Both the position numbers and the translations under genes were made by a program. Shown here in pieces: positions 1 through 7,984 of a stretch of DNA of 64,000 bases. The stretch comes from Paenibacillus tritici. Lineage in GTDB: Bacteria; Bacillota; Bacilli; Paenibacillales; Paenibacillaceae. The notes beneath the pieces are model-generated. The model saw nothing but the letters and a program-made list of their open reading frames with translations. It ran no database searches and was not told the DNA's origin. The stretch's first letter is position 1. Every line of letters starts with the position of its first letter. The DNA lies in assembly GCF_013204885.1 (NCBI RefSeq), contig NZ_JABMKX010000012.1, forward strand, positions 186,001 to 250,000, written 5' to 3'.

Positions 1-78
1 ACCTAAATATCTATCGTAATCGCCTTCCGATGTAATGGATACCATCTCATCACAGAACAAGCAGTATTTCTTAATCAT
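1..78 (-). CDS. Start of an unidentified protein with a CxxC motif (cut by window edge)
   Basis: Reading leftward from an ATG at 78, 26 codons stay open to the window edge. The predicted N-terminus has Lys-Lys-Tyr-Cys-Leu-Phe-Cys, a CxxC pair that could bind zinc, followed by an acidic stretch. A good ribosome site (AGAGGTGATG) lies 5 bases upstream of the ATG, which is the main reason to believe it. The rest of the gene is outside the window and I do not recognise the family. Confidence 0.5.
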   Translation of the reverse strand, partial: MIKKYCLFCDEMVSITSEGDYDRYLG

Positions 79-157
79 TACAACTCATCACCTCTTATTA
101 ATTGATATCCCCTTACCTTACCAAGAATATCTTAAAAAGTTGACAAGAAGATATTTC

Positions 158-575
158 CTATAGTGCAAAATACAATTTTCCACACGCAGTATCAATCGCT
201 TTACCGATGAGATACGGTCCAATCGACGAAAGAAGAGCATTCGACACAGTAAATACATATACAATGATTAACCCGAACCGTTGACGATTCAAATAAGTCC
301 AGATGCGTTTAAGCGTGCTCACTTGATTTTTAGCACGTACGATTGGCGCACCGCTACCACGCCCACCCCACCAATTAGACCGACAAATGCTACTCCTAGC
401 ATGGTCAATCCCGTCGAATAAATATGTGATAAATCTTTCGTCATAATCCCATAATCCATAATGCTCGCCATTAGTGTAGTCTGAAGCAAATCCATAAACA
501 CTTCGAGCATCATCATAAGTAGTGCTACACAGACCACACCCAATATGGTCTTAAGTAACTCTTAAGTTTCCACAT
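158..575 (-). pseudogene. Fused remnant of a heterodimeric ABC multidrug exporter (YfiB/YfiC type)
   Basis: Two N-terminal ABC-exporter fragments lie head to tail. The first starts at ATG 575 (MWKLKSYLRPYW), shifts frame near 540 and continues as a membrane segment with MLEVFMDLLQTTLMASIMD and a following transmembrane helix, ending at 319. The second starts at a GTG overlapping that stop and reads STLKRIWTYL, then SSIGPYLIGKAID, before stopping at 158. These are the openings of the two subunits of a heterodimeric exporter. The remaining transmembrane helices and both ATPase domains (Walker A, signature, Walker B) are missing. The frameshift plus double truncation shows a dead locus left by internal deletions. 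Assignment rests on motif recognition of the type IV exporter N-terminus. Confidence 0.7.
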
Positions 576-639
576 TTAATTTTCACGTAAACGCCATTCC
601 AGCCGACACATTATCTACCTCCAATAAACTAATCAAATA

Positions 640-701
640 TTGACAAGGTACAAAGAATAGAACTATAATCTATACAATTCATATAAAAATACTATGAATT
701 G
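640..701 (+). promoter_or_regulatory. Promoter and palindromic operator of the OsmC gene
   Basis: A consensus sigma-A promoter is present: -35 TTGACA at 640-645, an 18-bp spacer, and -10 TATAAT at 664-669. Overlapping the expected start point is a perfect inverted repeat, CAATTCATA at 675-683 and TATGAATTG at 693-701, separated by 9 bases. The position over the transcription start suggests a repressor site. The arms resemble TACAATT-type sites of OhrR/MarR peroxide sensors that often control OsmC/Ohr genes, but this is inference and no regulator gene is adjacent. Confidence 0.65.
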
Positions 702-759
702 AATGATATTCGAAGTATCTACTCTTAATTGGGTTGTCCAGAAGAAGGAGTGTAAACAC

Positions 760-1206
760 ATGCCAAATGTTCAAACTTTCAAAGCAACTGCTCATTTACA
801 AGATGGGGTTAAGGTTATTACAAAAGCAAGACAATTCGAGCTTGTCATCGACGAACCTCAAAGTCTTGGGGGTACAAATACTGGAATGAATCCTGTTGAA
901 GCTTTGCTTGCTTCTTTAGGAGCCTGCCAATCTATTGTTGCCCGAGTTTATGCCTCAAAATTCGAGGTGGAACTTGAAGATTTCAAAGTTGACGTAGAAG
1001 GCGATCTGGATCTCGACGGATTTTTTAACCGTTCCGAAGTCCGTCCTGGTTATTCCGATATTCGATATACATTCTACATAAAGACCTCATCGCCTGCCGA
1101 GAAGGTTGAAGCATTCGTGCAATTTTTAGAAAGTAAATGCCCTGTAGGTGACACGATTGCTGCCCCGGTGAATCTTAAGCTGAATCGTATTATTATTGAG
1201 AATTAA
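760..1206 (+). CDS. OsmC/Ohr family peroxide-detoxification protein
   Basis: A 148-residue cytosolic protein of the OsmC superfamily, thiol peroxidases that reduce organic hydroperoxides. Both reactive cysteines are in their usual contexts: Leu-Gly-Ala-Cys-Gln-Ser in the middle and Ser-Lys-Cys-Pro-Val-Gly-Asp near the C-terminus. The motif NPVEALLASLGAC is the family signature. The ATG at 760 is chosen because AGAAGGAG sits 8-10 bases upstream; an open frame continues back to 703 but has no ribosome site. It is a single-gene unit with its own strong promoter (640-669) and the only intact gene between the exporter remnant and the broken cyclase. It is closer to the general OsmC/YhfA branch than to Ohr proper, but the subgroup is uncertain. 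Confidence 0.85.
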   Translation: MPNVQTFKATAHLQDGVKVITKARQFELVIDEPQSLGGTNTGMNPVEALLASLGACQSIVARVYASKFEVELEDFKVDVEGDLDLDGFFNRSEVRPGYSDIRYTFYIKTSSPAEKVEAFVQFLESKCPVGDTIAAPVNLKLNRIIIEN

Positions 1207-1244
1207 ACTTTTGTATATCTATAGTATCTAGGAGGTACCTAAGG

Positions 1245-1745
1245 AATGAATCCTGGAAATTGTATAGAGATAAAGAATATGGAAACTTATCTACCTCGGT
1301 TGAAGCCTACTACTCCCTTCTATACTCTGGATACAGTAAGGTGACAGATGAGCCGATGTTGCGCGCTAAAGATTATATTCAATCCAAAGGAGGGATTGGA
1401 AAAGTTACTAGCACCTTAACTAGAGTCATTCTCGCAGCTACAGGACAAAGCAAGTGGCCTTTATCGATCTCTTCGATTCCTCTAGAAGTTTTGCTATTTC
1501 CAGCTTATTTTCCTATTAACTATTTTGAGTTCTCTGGCTACTCAAGAGTGCATCTCACACCAATGCTTATAATGGCCGATCGACGTTTTTCGATCTCAAC
1601 AGCTAATGCTCCTAATCTGTCTGATCTCTTAGAGACGCGAATTGAATCCGATGGGACCCTGTATAGTTATGCAATCAGTACAATTCTTATGATGCTTGCA
1701 TTGCTGGCTTTAGACTATGATCAGCAGCATCCTCTGATTGTGTAA
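1245..1745 (+). pseudogene. Truncated squalene-hopene / sporulenol cyclase
   Basis: About 165 codons match the N-terminal third of bacterial triterpene cyclases (SqhC/Shc): NESWKLYRDKEYGNLS, then STSVEAYYSLLYSGYSK, a long helical region with AATGQSKWP and the FSGYSRVHLTPM segment. Family members are about 630 residues; here the first 60 or so residues and the whole C-terminal catalytic half, including the DxDD motif, are absent. A ribosome site (AGGAGGT, 1230-1237) and an ATG at 1246 exist but are in a different frame from the cyclase, so even the N-terminus is frameshifted. The product, if any, would be inactive. In Bacillus the intact enzyme makes sporulene-type lipids of spores. Confidence 0.75.
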
Positions 1746-1871
1746 CGATGTCATCAGCCAGCGCTATGCCGATCACTTACATTCTTTTATCGCCTGCAGC
1801 GAATGCGGCATATACCATAATCATTCATCAGCTTCATTGCTCGATTTACTTTTTGGAGCGTGAAACCGAAT
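1741..1871 (+). pseudogene. Possible C-terminal remnant of an unknown protein with a CxxC motif
   Basis: Directly after the broken cyclase, another frame is open for about 42 codons and ends with TGA at 1869-1871. It encodes a protein-like stretch with YADHLHSF, Cys-Ser-Glu-Cys-Gly and SLLDLLFGA. There is no start codon or ribosome site of its own, so it may be the tail of a gene fused to the cyclase fragment by deletion. I do not recognise the family, and it could be chance. Confidence 0.25.
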
Positions 1872-1879
1872 ATTCTTAT

Positions 1880-3436
1880 TTAAGAAACAGGCGTGATCGT
1901 TGGCGGTTTCGGTGCCCTTTCCCAAGCATGGGTTACCTGCAATGTTGCTGCGTAGGTGATCAACGAAACGAATAGCGCTCCGGACAGTTCAATGATCTGT
2001 CCCAGGTCCATTCGTTCCAGAATTCCGTGAGCCGTCATCCCACAAATCGTCATGACAATTCCTCCCGCGCCCACCTTGAATACAATGCGAAAGTCAAAAT
2101 AAAATCCGATCGTTCCTGCCACAGATAAAAAATTCAGCAGTGTCAGCAGCAAGAGCCCCAGTCCAAACCCCATAGCAACTCCTTCGATTCCAATATTTGA
2201 ACCGAGAACAAAGATCGCAATGACTTCAAAAATATTCGTAAGAATATGGTTCCACATGACGGTTGATGCTTTCCCCAAACCAAGCAGAATCGCTTGCAGT
2301 GGTGCTCCAAAATAATAAAGAAAAAATAAGGGGGTAATCAACCTTAGCAGCTCACCCGCTTCTGCCGAATGATAGATCAATGTCGTTAATGGTACAGCCC
2401 ATATGTACAGGATGATTGTACATGGGAGACCTACAATGAGCGCGGATCGCATAGCCATATCCATCCGACTATGCATAAGCTTGCTATTGTTGGTCACACT
2501 TGCTTCGCTGATCGCCGGTATTAATGCAGTTGACAACGATTGTGTGAAAAAGCTGGGGAGAAACAACATTGGGAGAGCATATCCCGCCAGAAGTCCGAAT
2601 TGTTTAGTCGCCATCTCCACACCTACACCAAACAGTACTAGACTTTTCGTTATAAGCAGTGGGAGAAACGCATGATAGATAGAATGAATAAACCCGCTGC
2701 CAGTCATCGGTAAGCCGATGCGCAGCAGATCTCTCAACGTACTGTCACCTTTGGGCGAAATACTTGATGTAGGCGGTGGGGAGGTTTTGATCTTCCCTCG
2801 ATTTGACCATTTGAAGACAGCAAACAAATAGAGCAATCCAAAACCTTCGCCGATAACGGATGCCGCCATAGCACCCGCAGCTGCATAGGCAATGCCATAG
2901 GGCAGCAAAACGTTGACAACACCGATAATGACAATGATTTGCGCCAAATTCTCAATAATATCGGAAAAGGCCAGCGGGTTCATGTTCTGTTTCCCACGAA
3001 AATAACCTTTCAATACAGCTGACATCGCAATAATTGGAATGATTGGTGTAATCGCGACCATAGCATAATACGCCCGCTGATCGGCTAAAAAAACCGATGC
3101 GATCCATTTGGAGCCAAATAGAGCCACTAAAGTTAGAATAATACTCAATGTACCCGTAATGCTTAAGGATACTTTGAGAATTCGCTTTACCCGCGCTTCA
3201 TCCTGCTTAACCTCGGCTTCTGAGACAAGCTTCGAAATCGCAACAGGAAGCCCCAGTTCTGTCAGTGTAATAAATAAGGGAAGTAGGGGATGAGCAATCA
3301 TAAGCAGACCTACCCCCTCGGCTCCCAAAAAACGTGCCAACAAAACTCCGTTCAAAAATCCGAGCCCTTTTGTAAAAAATGACGATACGGTTAAAATGAA
3401 CGTGCCATGAATAAAGCTTTGTTTACGCATCCCCAT
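1880..3436 (-). CDS. SpoVB-like lipid flippase (MOP/MATE-like superfamily)
   Basis: A 518-residue polytopic membrane protein with about 13-14 hydrophobic helices along its length. It belongs to the polysaccharide-transporter/MurJ-like group of the MOP exporter superfamily, close to stage V sporulation protein B. The N-terminal GTFILTVSSFFTKGLGFLNG and the LLARFLGAEGVGLL segments are typical. Family members flip undecaprenyl-linked precursors; SpoVB acts in spore cortex synthesis. Start ATG 3436 has a GGTGGAG site about 10 bases upstream. Length matches SpoVB (about 515-520). It stands alone, transcribed leftward. Whether it is the SpoVB orthologue or a YtgP/MurJ paralogue cannot be settled by eye. 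Confidence 0.8.
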   Translation of the reverse strand: MGMRKQSFIHGTFILTVSSFFTKGLGFLNGVLLARFLGAEGVGLLMIAHPLLPLFITLTELGLPVAISKLVSEAEVKQDEARVKRILKVSLSITGTLSIILTLVALFGSKWIASVFLADQRAYYAMVAITPIIPIIAMSAVLKGYFRGKQNMNPLAFSDIIENLAQIIVIIGVVNVLLPYGIAYAAAGAMAASVIGEGFGLLYLFAVFKWSNRGKIKTSPPPTSSISPKGDSTLRDLLRIGLPMTGSGFIHSIYHAFLPLLITKSLVLFGVGVEMATKQFGLLAGYALPMLFLPSFFTQSLSTALIPAISEASVTNNSKLMHSRMDMAMRSALIVGLPCTIILYIWAVPLTTLIYHSAEAGELLRLITPLFFLYYFGAPLQAILLGLGKASTVMWNHILTNIFEVIAIFVLGSNIGIEGVAMGFGLGLLLLTLLNFLSVAGTIGFYFDFRIVFKVGAGGIVMTICGMTAHGILERMDLGQIIELSGALFVSLITYAATLQVTHAWERAPKPPTITPVS

Positions 3437-3771
3437 TTCTAAGCATCTCCACCTATGGTTTGTCCTGGTTCTACTTCCTAACTTATTCGAACAAACTCAA
3501 GCACATGCAGAGAAGTAGTTATAAAGTATTAAATCTGCAAAAAGCCCGATACACCATAGGATCACTTCCCCATTATTTTTACTTAAATTAAATAGGCACA
3601 AACAAAAAAGAACACAGCAACATAATGAAGCATGCTGCGGTGTTCTAGTTGTGCTTTTAATGTATTTTAATTCAATTAAGTGTATAAAATTATTTTCTCA
3701 CTTGAAATGAAACAATTCTCATTTAAAATGAAAAATCACATACACTAACTCATTCCTTTAATGAGCCACCC
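3437..3771. other. Intergenic region between the flippase and nrdJ
   Basis: About 335 bp, AT-rich, without a convincing gene. It contains the rho-independent terminator of the reductase gene (3602-3646) and must also hold the promoter of the flippase gene, for which I see no clear -35/-10 pair. Confidence 0.6.
3602..3646 (-). terminator. Rho-independent terminator of nrdJ
   Basis: On the minus strand AGAACACCGCA pairs with TGCTGTGTTCT (one mismatch) around a 16-base loop and is followed by TTTTTTGTTTG. It lies 126 bases after the nrdJ stop codon. Confidence 0.75.
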
Positions 3772-6700
3772 TCACCCGCACCGGCTATACCCGCAATTGC
3801 CGCAGGTCTTACACCCCTCAATATTAATGAGCGATGCGCTTCCGCAGGAAGGGCAGAGATCCCGCGATGCCGTAGCGTGGCTATGGGCGCCATGGCTTCC
3901 GTGTCCGTCATCGGCAGCCGCTGGCGGTACACTGGATTTCAGCTCGGCGTTCAGCGCCTCGTTGAAATCAAGCTCCAGTGTCGCCGCGATGGGCGCAGGG
4001 ATATGGTCGTCATGGGCGTTGTTCTGCACATGGGTCTCCAGGGCCTTCGCTACCGCGTCGGCGATGGACTCGACGCGGTTCGCGCCGAAGCCGATGGCGC
4101 CGGAGCCGCCGATGCCTTTGAGATGCTTGATCAGCAGCTCGACCTTCTCGCCGTGATCACCGTAACGCAGGAACAGCGAGCAGACGCGGCCCAGCGCTTC
4201 CGCCATGGCGAACACATCGGAGCCGGCTTTGCCGACATTCAGGAAGATTTCGGCCGGCGTCCGGTCAAGATCGTTGATGGTAATATACGCCATACCGAAC
4301 GGCGTGTTGATCTTATAGGTAGCGCCGCGCAGCACCTGCGGGCGTTTCTTGTATTGTTTGTCCACTACGTTGGCTGAAGGCTGCAGACCCGGCGCTGCTT
4401 CTATAGTAACCGGAGTTGCCGTTACCTTAGCTTCAGCTGCTGTTTCGGCTGCCTTGGCCTCCACCGCCTCAACTGCCGCCGAAGCATCCTTCTTTTCTTC
4501 CTTCTTCGCCGTTTCCAGCACCTGTACATCACGGCTGCCGTCACGGTAGATGGTTACGCCTTTGCAGCCCAGATCGAAGGCCATTTCATACAGCTCTGCG
4601 GTCTCTTCCACCGTGAAGTCGGACGGGCAGTTCGCGGTCTTGGAGATCGAGCTGTCCACCCAGCGCTGGATGGCTGCCTGCGCGCGGATATGATCCTTGG
4701 CGGACAGGTCCATCGAAGTGACAAAGTATTCCGGCAGTTCTTCTCCCGGATGGGACTCCAGCCATTCCTGGGCGATAGGCACGAACTGCTCATCGTAGCC
4801 GAGACGGCTCTGACGGAAATATTTGAAGGCGAAATACGGTTCGATCCCTGTGGAAGTGCCGACCATCGTTCCCGTGCTGCCGGTTGGTGCCTGGGTAATC
4901 ACCGTTACGTTACGCATACCATGCTTGCGGATCGACTCGCCCACTTCAGGATAGACCTCGGTGATATTCCGCATGAACCCGCTCTGCAGATATTTATCGG
5001 TGTCAAACGCCTGGAATGATCCCTTCTCGCCCGCAATCTCTGCGGAAGCCAGATAAGCCTCGCGGGCCATGAAGCCGTAGAGCTTGTCCAGGAACTCCAG
5101 CGATTCCGGGCTGCCATAGCGGATATTCAGCTTGATCATCAGCTCAGCCAGACCCATGGTGCCGAGACCTACGCGGCGTTCGAGCTTCTGGTTGGCTTCA
5201 TTTTCCGGGAAATGATACGGTGTCTTGTCGATAACATTATCCAGGAAACGCACGGAATAACGGGTCGTTGTCGCCAGATCTGCCCAGTCCACATCATGGT
5301 TCTCCGCATCGTAGAACTTGGAAAGATTGACGGCGGACAGGTTGCACACACCCCATCCGGGCAAGCCTTGTTCACCACAGTTATGGGCAACTACACCGCC
5401 TGCAATCAGCGAATGCGTCACAGGTTCGGTGATATCATATACCGTTACAACGTCGCCGGGTTCAATACCAATAACTTTGGACAGAAACTTTTCAGATTTG
5501 CGGGAAGGCCGGGCAATCCGCTCCAGCGCTTCTTGTTTTCTGGTAATGAGCTTGAACCCGATCTTATTCTTGAACTCCAGGATGTTGTTGCCGCTTAAGA
5601 TAAGCTCGTAGAATCCGCCGCCTTCATAGCTCCGTTCCTCGCCGGCTTTGGTCGTATACGTAAATACAGCTTGATTCTTCTTCTGACGGCTATAGATAGA
5701 ACTGTTAATTCCGAAATTAAGCAGCAGCAATTGAACGCCTTGAAGAAGTTTTTTGGAAGCTGAGGTCAATCTGACCGTACGGTGCATCTCATCATTCTCA
5801 TACACCGTTCCGTCAGCAGAGAATAGTCCTTGCAGGAATGCCACAACAGTTGCACGTGAAGCTGTATACAGCGCAGCCGGAACCTCTTTTTCAGCGGCTC
5901 TAACTGCCTTCACTCCGAGTTCTTCAAGCTGTTCACGGAACGACTTACGCCACCAATAAGCCTGCTTGGTATTGTTGGTTCTGTCGAATACTTTGGCGGT
6001 TACGCCTGTGATATTCTTGGCAGCATCAATGAGCAATGGAATAACTTCGCTGTCTGCCTCACCAAATACCATACCGATATCACCACGTTTGGAAATCCAG
6101 CCGTCGCCTATGAGCCAGCCCAGGAACCAGCCCCATCCCTCACCAAGGGTATCCTCAGCGGCAAAGGAACCTTCTCCGGACTGCAAATAAACGCAATCGT
6201 CTGCACTCAGAGTATGGGCCTCTTTCCAGCCGGAGTTGGTGAACAAGCGATGCTCAGGTGTTACGGATAGTTCTACGCCATTTTGCAGGGAGATCTTCAA
6301 GGTTTCTCTGGTTCCGGTTGGGAAGACCGTAGCCCTTCTCATCTGCAAACCTGGAATTTCATAGCTTCTCCCGCCGACCACTTTGGCCTGCTCCACTAAT
6401 CTCAAATCGGTTCCAACCAGGAAGGACTCTGTTCCGACCTTCTTATATAGCTCTTCAATAGTTAAGAGACCATATTCCGTTGCAATCCGGGTGTCCGGGT
6501 GAAAACACGGATTCGTACAAATAATCGGATTGAAGTACCAGCTATTAGACATCTGATTATAATACTCCATGAAAACAACGCCCGGTTCCGCAGATTTCCA
6601 GGCCGATTCGATAATCGTATGCCACACATCGCGAGCTCTGACCGTACGGTAGGGAATCACACGGCGGTTGTCAGCCTTCCATTTATCCAGATCTCCGTCC

Positions 6701-7563
6701 CAGAGCGTGTCGTAATCAGGATCGGTCGTATCCGGGAAGACCAGCTCCCAGTCCAGATCCTCCTTGACGGCCTTCATGAAGCCGTTGCTCACACAGACCG
6801 ACAGGTTGGCATTAGTGACCTGGCCCATGGTTTGCTTCACGGTAATGAAATCCAGCACATCCGGGTGCCAGTCATTGATCATCAGCATCAGCGCGCCACG
6901 GCGGCTGCCGCCTTGCTCAATCAGTCCGGTGGTATAGCTGAAGAGGCCGCCCCAGGATACGGAGCCGCTGGAGGAACCGTTCACCCCTCTGACAATGGCA
7001 CGGCGCGGACGAAGCGAAGACAGGTTGATGCCTACGCCGCCCCCGCGGGCCATAATCTCCGTCATCTCAGAGAGCGTCTGCATAATGCCGCCCCGGCTGT
7101 CTTTGGGGGAAGGAACTACATAGCAGTTGAACAGGGTAAGCTCCTCGCTCGCTCCGGCACCCGCCGCAATCCGGCCGCCCGGTACAAGCTTCCAGTCATC
7201 CAGTATCGAGCGGAATTTGCCTGTCCATTCTTCCTGAAGCTCAGGGGTCTTCTCTACGGATGCCATCGCTCCCGCGAGACGGTCCCACATCTCCTCTGGA
7301 GTCTTCTCGATATTGAGCGTCAGCTTCTCCACATCCGATTGCACCAGCTCCCCGCTGCGGGTTTTTACGGTTACAATCCGGCCTGTACGCTCTACAATCT
7401 CGCCAACCTCCTTGGTTGGAAACTTCGGATCATCCTTCGTCAGGACAAGGACTACATCACCCACCTTGGCATTATTGCTGTCCGCATCCTTCCAGGCATA
7501 ACGGTCCAGAAATATTTTCTCGCTCAAACCCTCCAGACGCTTATTCCGTTCCACAGTACTCAA
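3772..7563 (-). CDS. nrdJ: Adenosylcobalamin-dependent (class II) ribonucleotide reductase with intein
   Basis: 1263 codons; after loss of the intein (residues 353-728) the mature enzyme would be 887 residues. It reduces ribonucleotides to deoxyribonucleotides using vitamin B12 and works without oxygen dependence. Key residues are visible: redox Cys147 (LFNCYVV), thiyl-radical Cys729 in the NP|CGEQ motif, redox partner Cys740 (GWGVCNLSAVNL), the TGSTGTM loop near 894-900, and a C-terminal cysteine-rich tail (CPSC at 1237-1240, CKTCGNCG at 1251-1258) that recycles the active-site disulfide. An Ala/Glu/Lys-rich linker occupies about 1017-1065. The TTG start at 7563 is chosen for the GGGAGGT site 7 bases upstream. 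Two NrdR-box-like sites lie about 135-185 bases upstream. A terminator follows at 3602-3646. The host is interrupted exactly at its catalytic cysteine, so activity depends on splicing. Confidence 0.95.
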   Translation of the reverse strand: MSTVERNKRLEGLSEKIFLDRYAWKDADSNNAKVGDVVLVLTKDDPKFPTKEVGEIVERTGRIVTVKTRSGELVQSDVEKLTLNIEKTPEEMWDRLAGAMASVEKTPELQEEWTGKFRSILDDWKLVPGGRIAAGAGASEELTLFNCYVVPSPKDSRGGIMQTLSEMTEIMARGGGVGINLSSLRPRRAIVRGVNGSSSGSVSWGGLFSYTTGLIEQGGSRRGALMLMINDWHPDVLDFITVKQTMGQVTNANLSVCVSNGFMKAVKEDLDWELVFPDTTDPDYDTLWDGDLDKWKADNRRVIPYRTVRARDVWHTIIESAWKSAEPGVVFMEYYNQMSNSWYFNPIICTNPCFHPDTRIATEYGLLTIEELYKKVGTESFLVGTDLRLVEQAKVVGGRSYEIPGLQMRRATVFPTGTRETLKISLQNGVELSVTPEHRLFTNSGWKEAHTLSADDCVYLQSGEGSFAAEDTLGEGWGWFLGWLIGDGWISKRGDIGMVFGEADSEVIPLLIDAAKNITGVTAKVFDRTNNTKQAYWWRKSFREQLEELGVKAVRAAEKEVPAALYTASRATVVAFLQGLFSADGTVYENDEMHRTVRLTSASKKLLQGVQLLLLNFGINSSIYSRQKKNQAVFTYTTKAGEERSYEGGGFYELILSGNNILEFKNKIGFKLITRKQEALERIARPSRKSEKFLSKVIGIEPGDVVTVYDITEPVTHSLIAGGVVAHNCGEQGLPGWGVCNLSAVNLSKFYDAENHDVDWADLATTTRYSVRFLDNVIDKTPYHFPENEANQKLERRVGLGTMGLAELMIKLNIRYGSPESLEFLDKLYGFMAREAYLASAEIAGEKGSFQAFDTDKYLQSGFMRNITEVYPEVGESIRKHGMRNVTVITQAPTGSTGTMVGTSTGIEPYFAFKYFRQSRLGYDEQFVPIAQEWLESHPGEELPEYFVTSMDLSAKDHIRAQAAIQRWVDSSISKTANCPSDFTVEETAELYEMAFDLGCKGVTIYRDGSRDVQVLETAKKEEKKDASAAVEAVEAKAAETAAEAKVTATPVTIEAAPGLQPSANVVDKQYKKRPQVLRGATYKINTPFGMAYITINDLDRTPAEIFLNVGKAGSDVFAMAEALGRVCSLFLRYGDHGEKVELLIKHLKGIGGSGAIGFGANRVESIADAVAKALETHVQNNAHDDHIPAPIAATLELDFNEALNAELKSSVPPAAADDGHGSHGAHSHATASRDLCPSCGSASLINIEGCKTCGNCGYSRCG
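5380..6507 (-). mobile_element. Intein with LAGLIDADG homing endonuclease inside NrdJ
   Basis: In-frame insertion of 376 residues between Pro352 and Cys729 of the reductase. Splicing signals are intact: N-terminal Cys353 (CFHPDTRI, block A), the Thr-Pro-Glu-His block B motif (435-438), the C-terminal block ending Val-Val-Ala-His-Asn (724-728), and Cys729 of the host as the +1 nucleophile. Between them lie two dodecapeptide endonuclease motifs, FLGWLIGDG (480-488) and FLQGLFSADG (576-585), each with its acidic residue, so the endonuclease looks functional. Removing it restores the conserved TNPCGEQ motif without a gap. Inteins are selfish elements that spread by cutting intein-free alleles. 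Confidence 0.95.
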
Positions 7564-7700
7564 TAATATTACCTCCCGGATGATTAATAGGTCATGCTTC
7601 CGGCGGCTGTTCGCCGCAGCCTGCTTGTCCAGCGGAAGCTCCTGTTGTCAATAACAAATAACCGAAAATTCCCGCACACAATCAAAATTTCATGCTTTTG

Positions 7701-7716
7701 TAACAATATATAGTGT
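7701..7716 (-). promoter_or_regulatory. NrdR box 1 (ATP-cone repressor site) upstream of nrdJ
   Basis: TAACAATATATAGTGT matches the NrdR consensus acaCwATATATwGtgt at every core position. NrdR is a nucleotide-sensing repressor of ribonucleotide reductase genes. The box lies about 140 bases upstream of the nrdJ start and 33 bp from a second, weaker box. Confidence 0.7.
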
Positions 7717-7733
7717 GCGTCAATGTTTAAACT

Positions 7734-7749
7734 ATACCACATGTTGTGG
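7734..7749 (-). promoter_or_regulatory. NrdR box 2 (weaker) upstream of nrdJ
   Basis: ATACCACATGTTGTGG agrees with the NrdR consensus at about 11 of 16 positions, including the outer C and G. Its start is 33 bp from that of box 1, close to three helical turns, as usual for paired NrdR sites. Confidence 0.45.
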
Positions 7750-7984
7750 GATGAGATCATTTATGAAAAAGCAGCTCCTGGCAGGAATATCTGAAAAACT
7801 GGAAAATAGAGCTTATTTCCTCCCTCTTTCTCGCTTTTTTGCCGGTACCGGAACTGAAAGCTTTCCAGGGGGATTACAGCATTCCTCTGTGAATTCCATG
7901 CTCCGCAGGTTATGAAATCTCTCTTTTACGCGCATACTACTGCTACGCATTTCGATATGAAACTGCGACGGAGGAGGCTGCAAC

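Larger units (their letters stand above)
7564..7984. other. Divergent intergenic region between nrdJ and yqhH
   Basis: About 420 bp without a convincing gene. It contains the two NrdR-type boxes (7701-7749). A short open frame at 7715-7915 has no ribosome site or recognisable sequence. The yqhH ribosome site GGAGGAGG is at 7970-7978. A 10-bp palindrome CCGGTACCGG sits near 7842. Confidence 0.5.

Noticed and set aside
6499..7566. 355-codon open frame on the plus strand opposite nrdJ
   Set aside because: Antisense shadow of a highly conserved gene; composition follows the codon positions of nrdJ and shows no domain.
7715..7915. 66-codon open frame upstream of yqhH
   Set aside because: No ribosome site, no recognisable protein pattern, and it overlaps an NrdR box.
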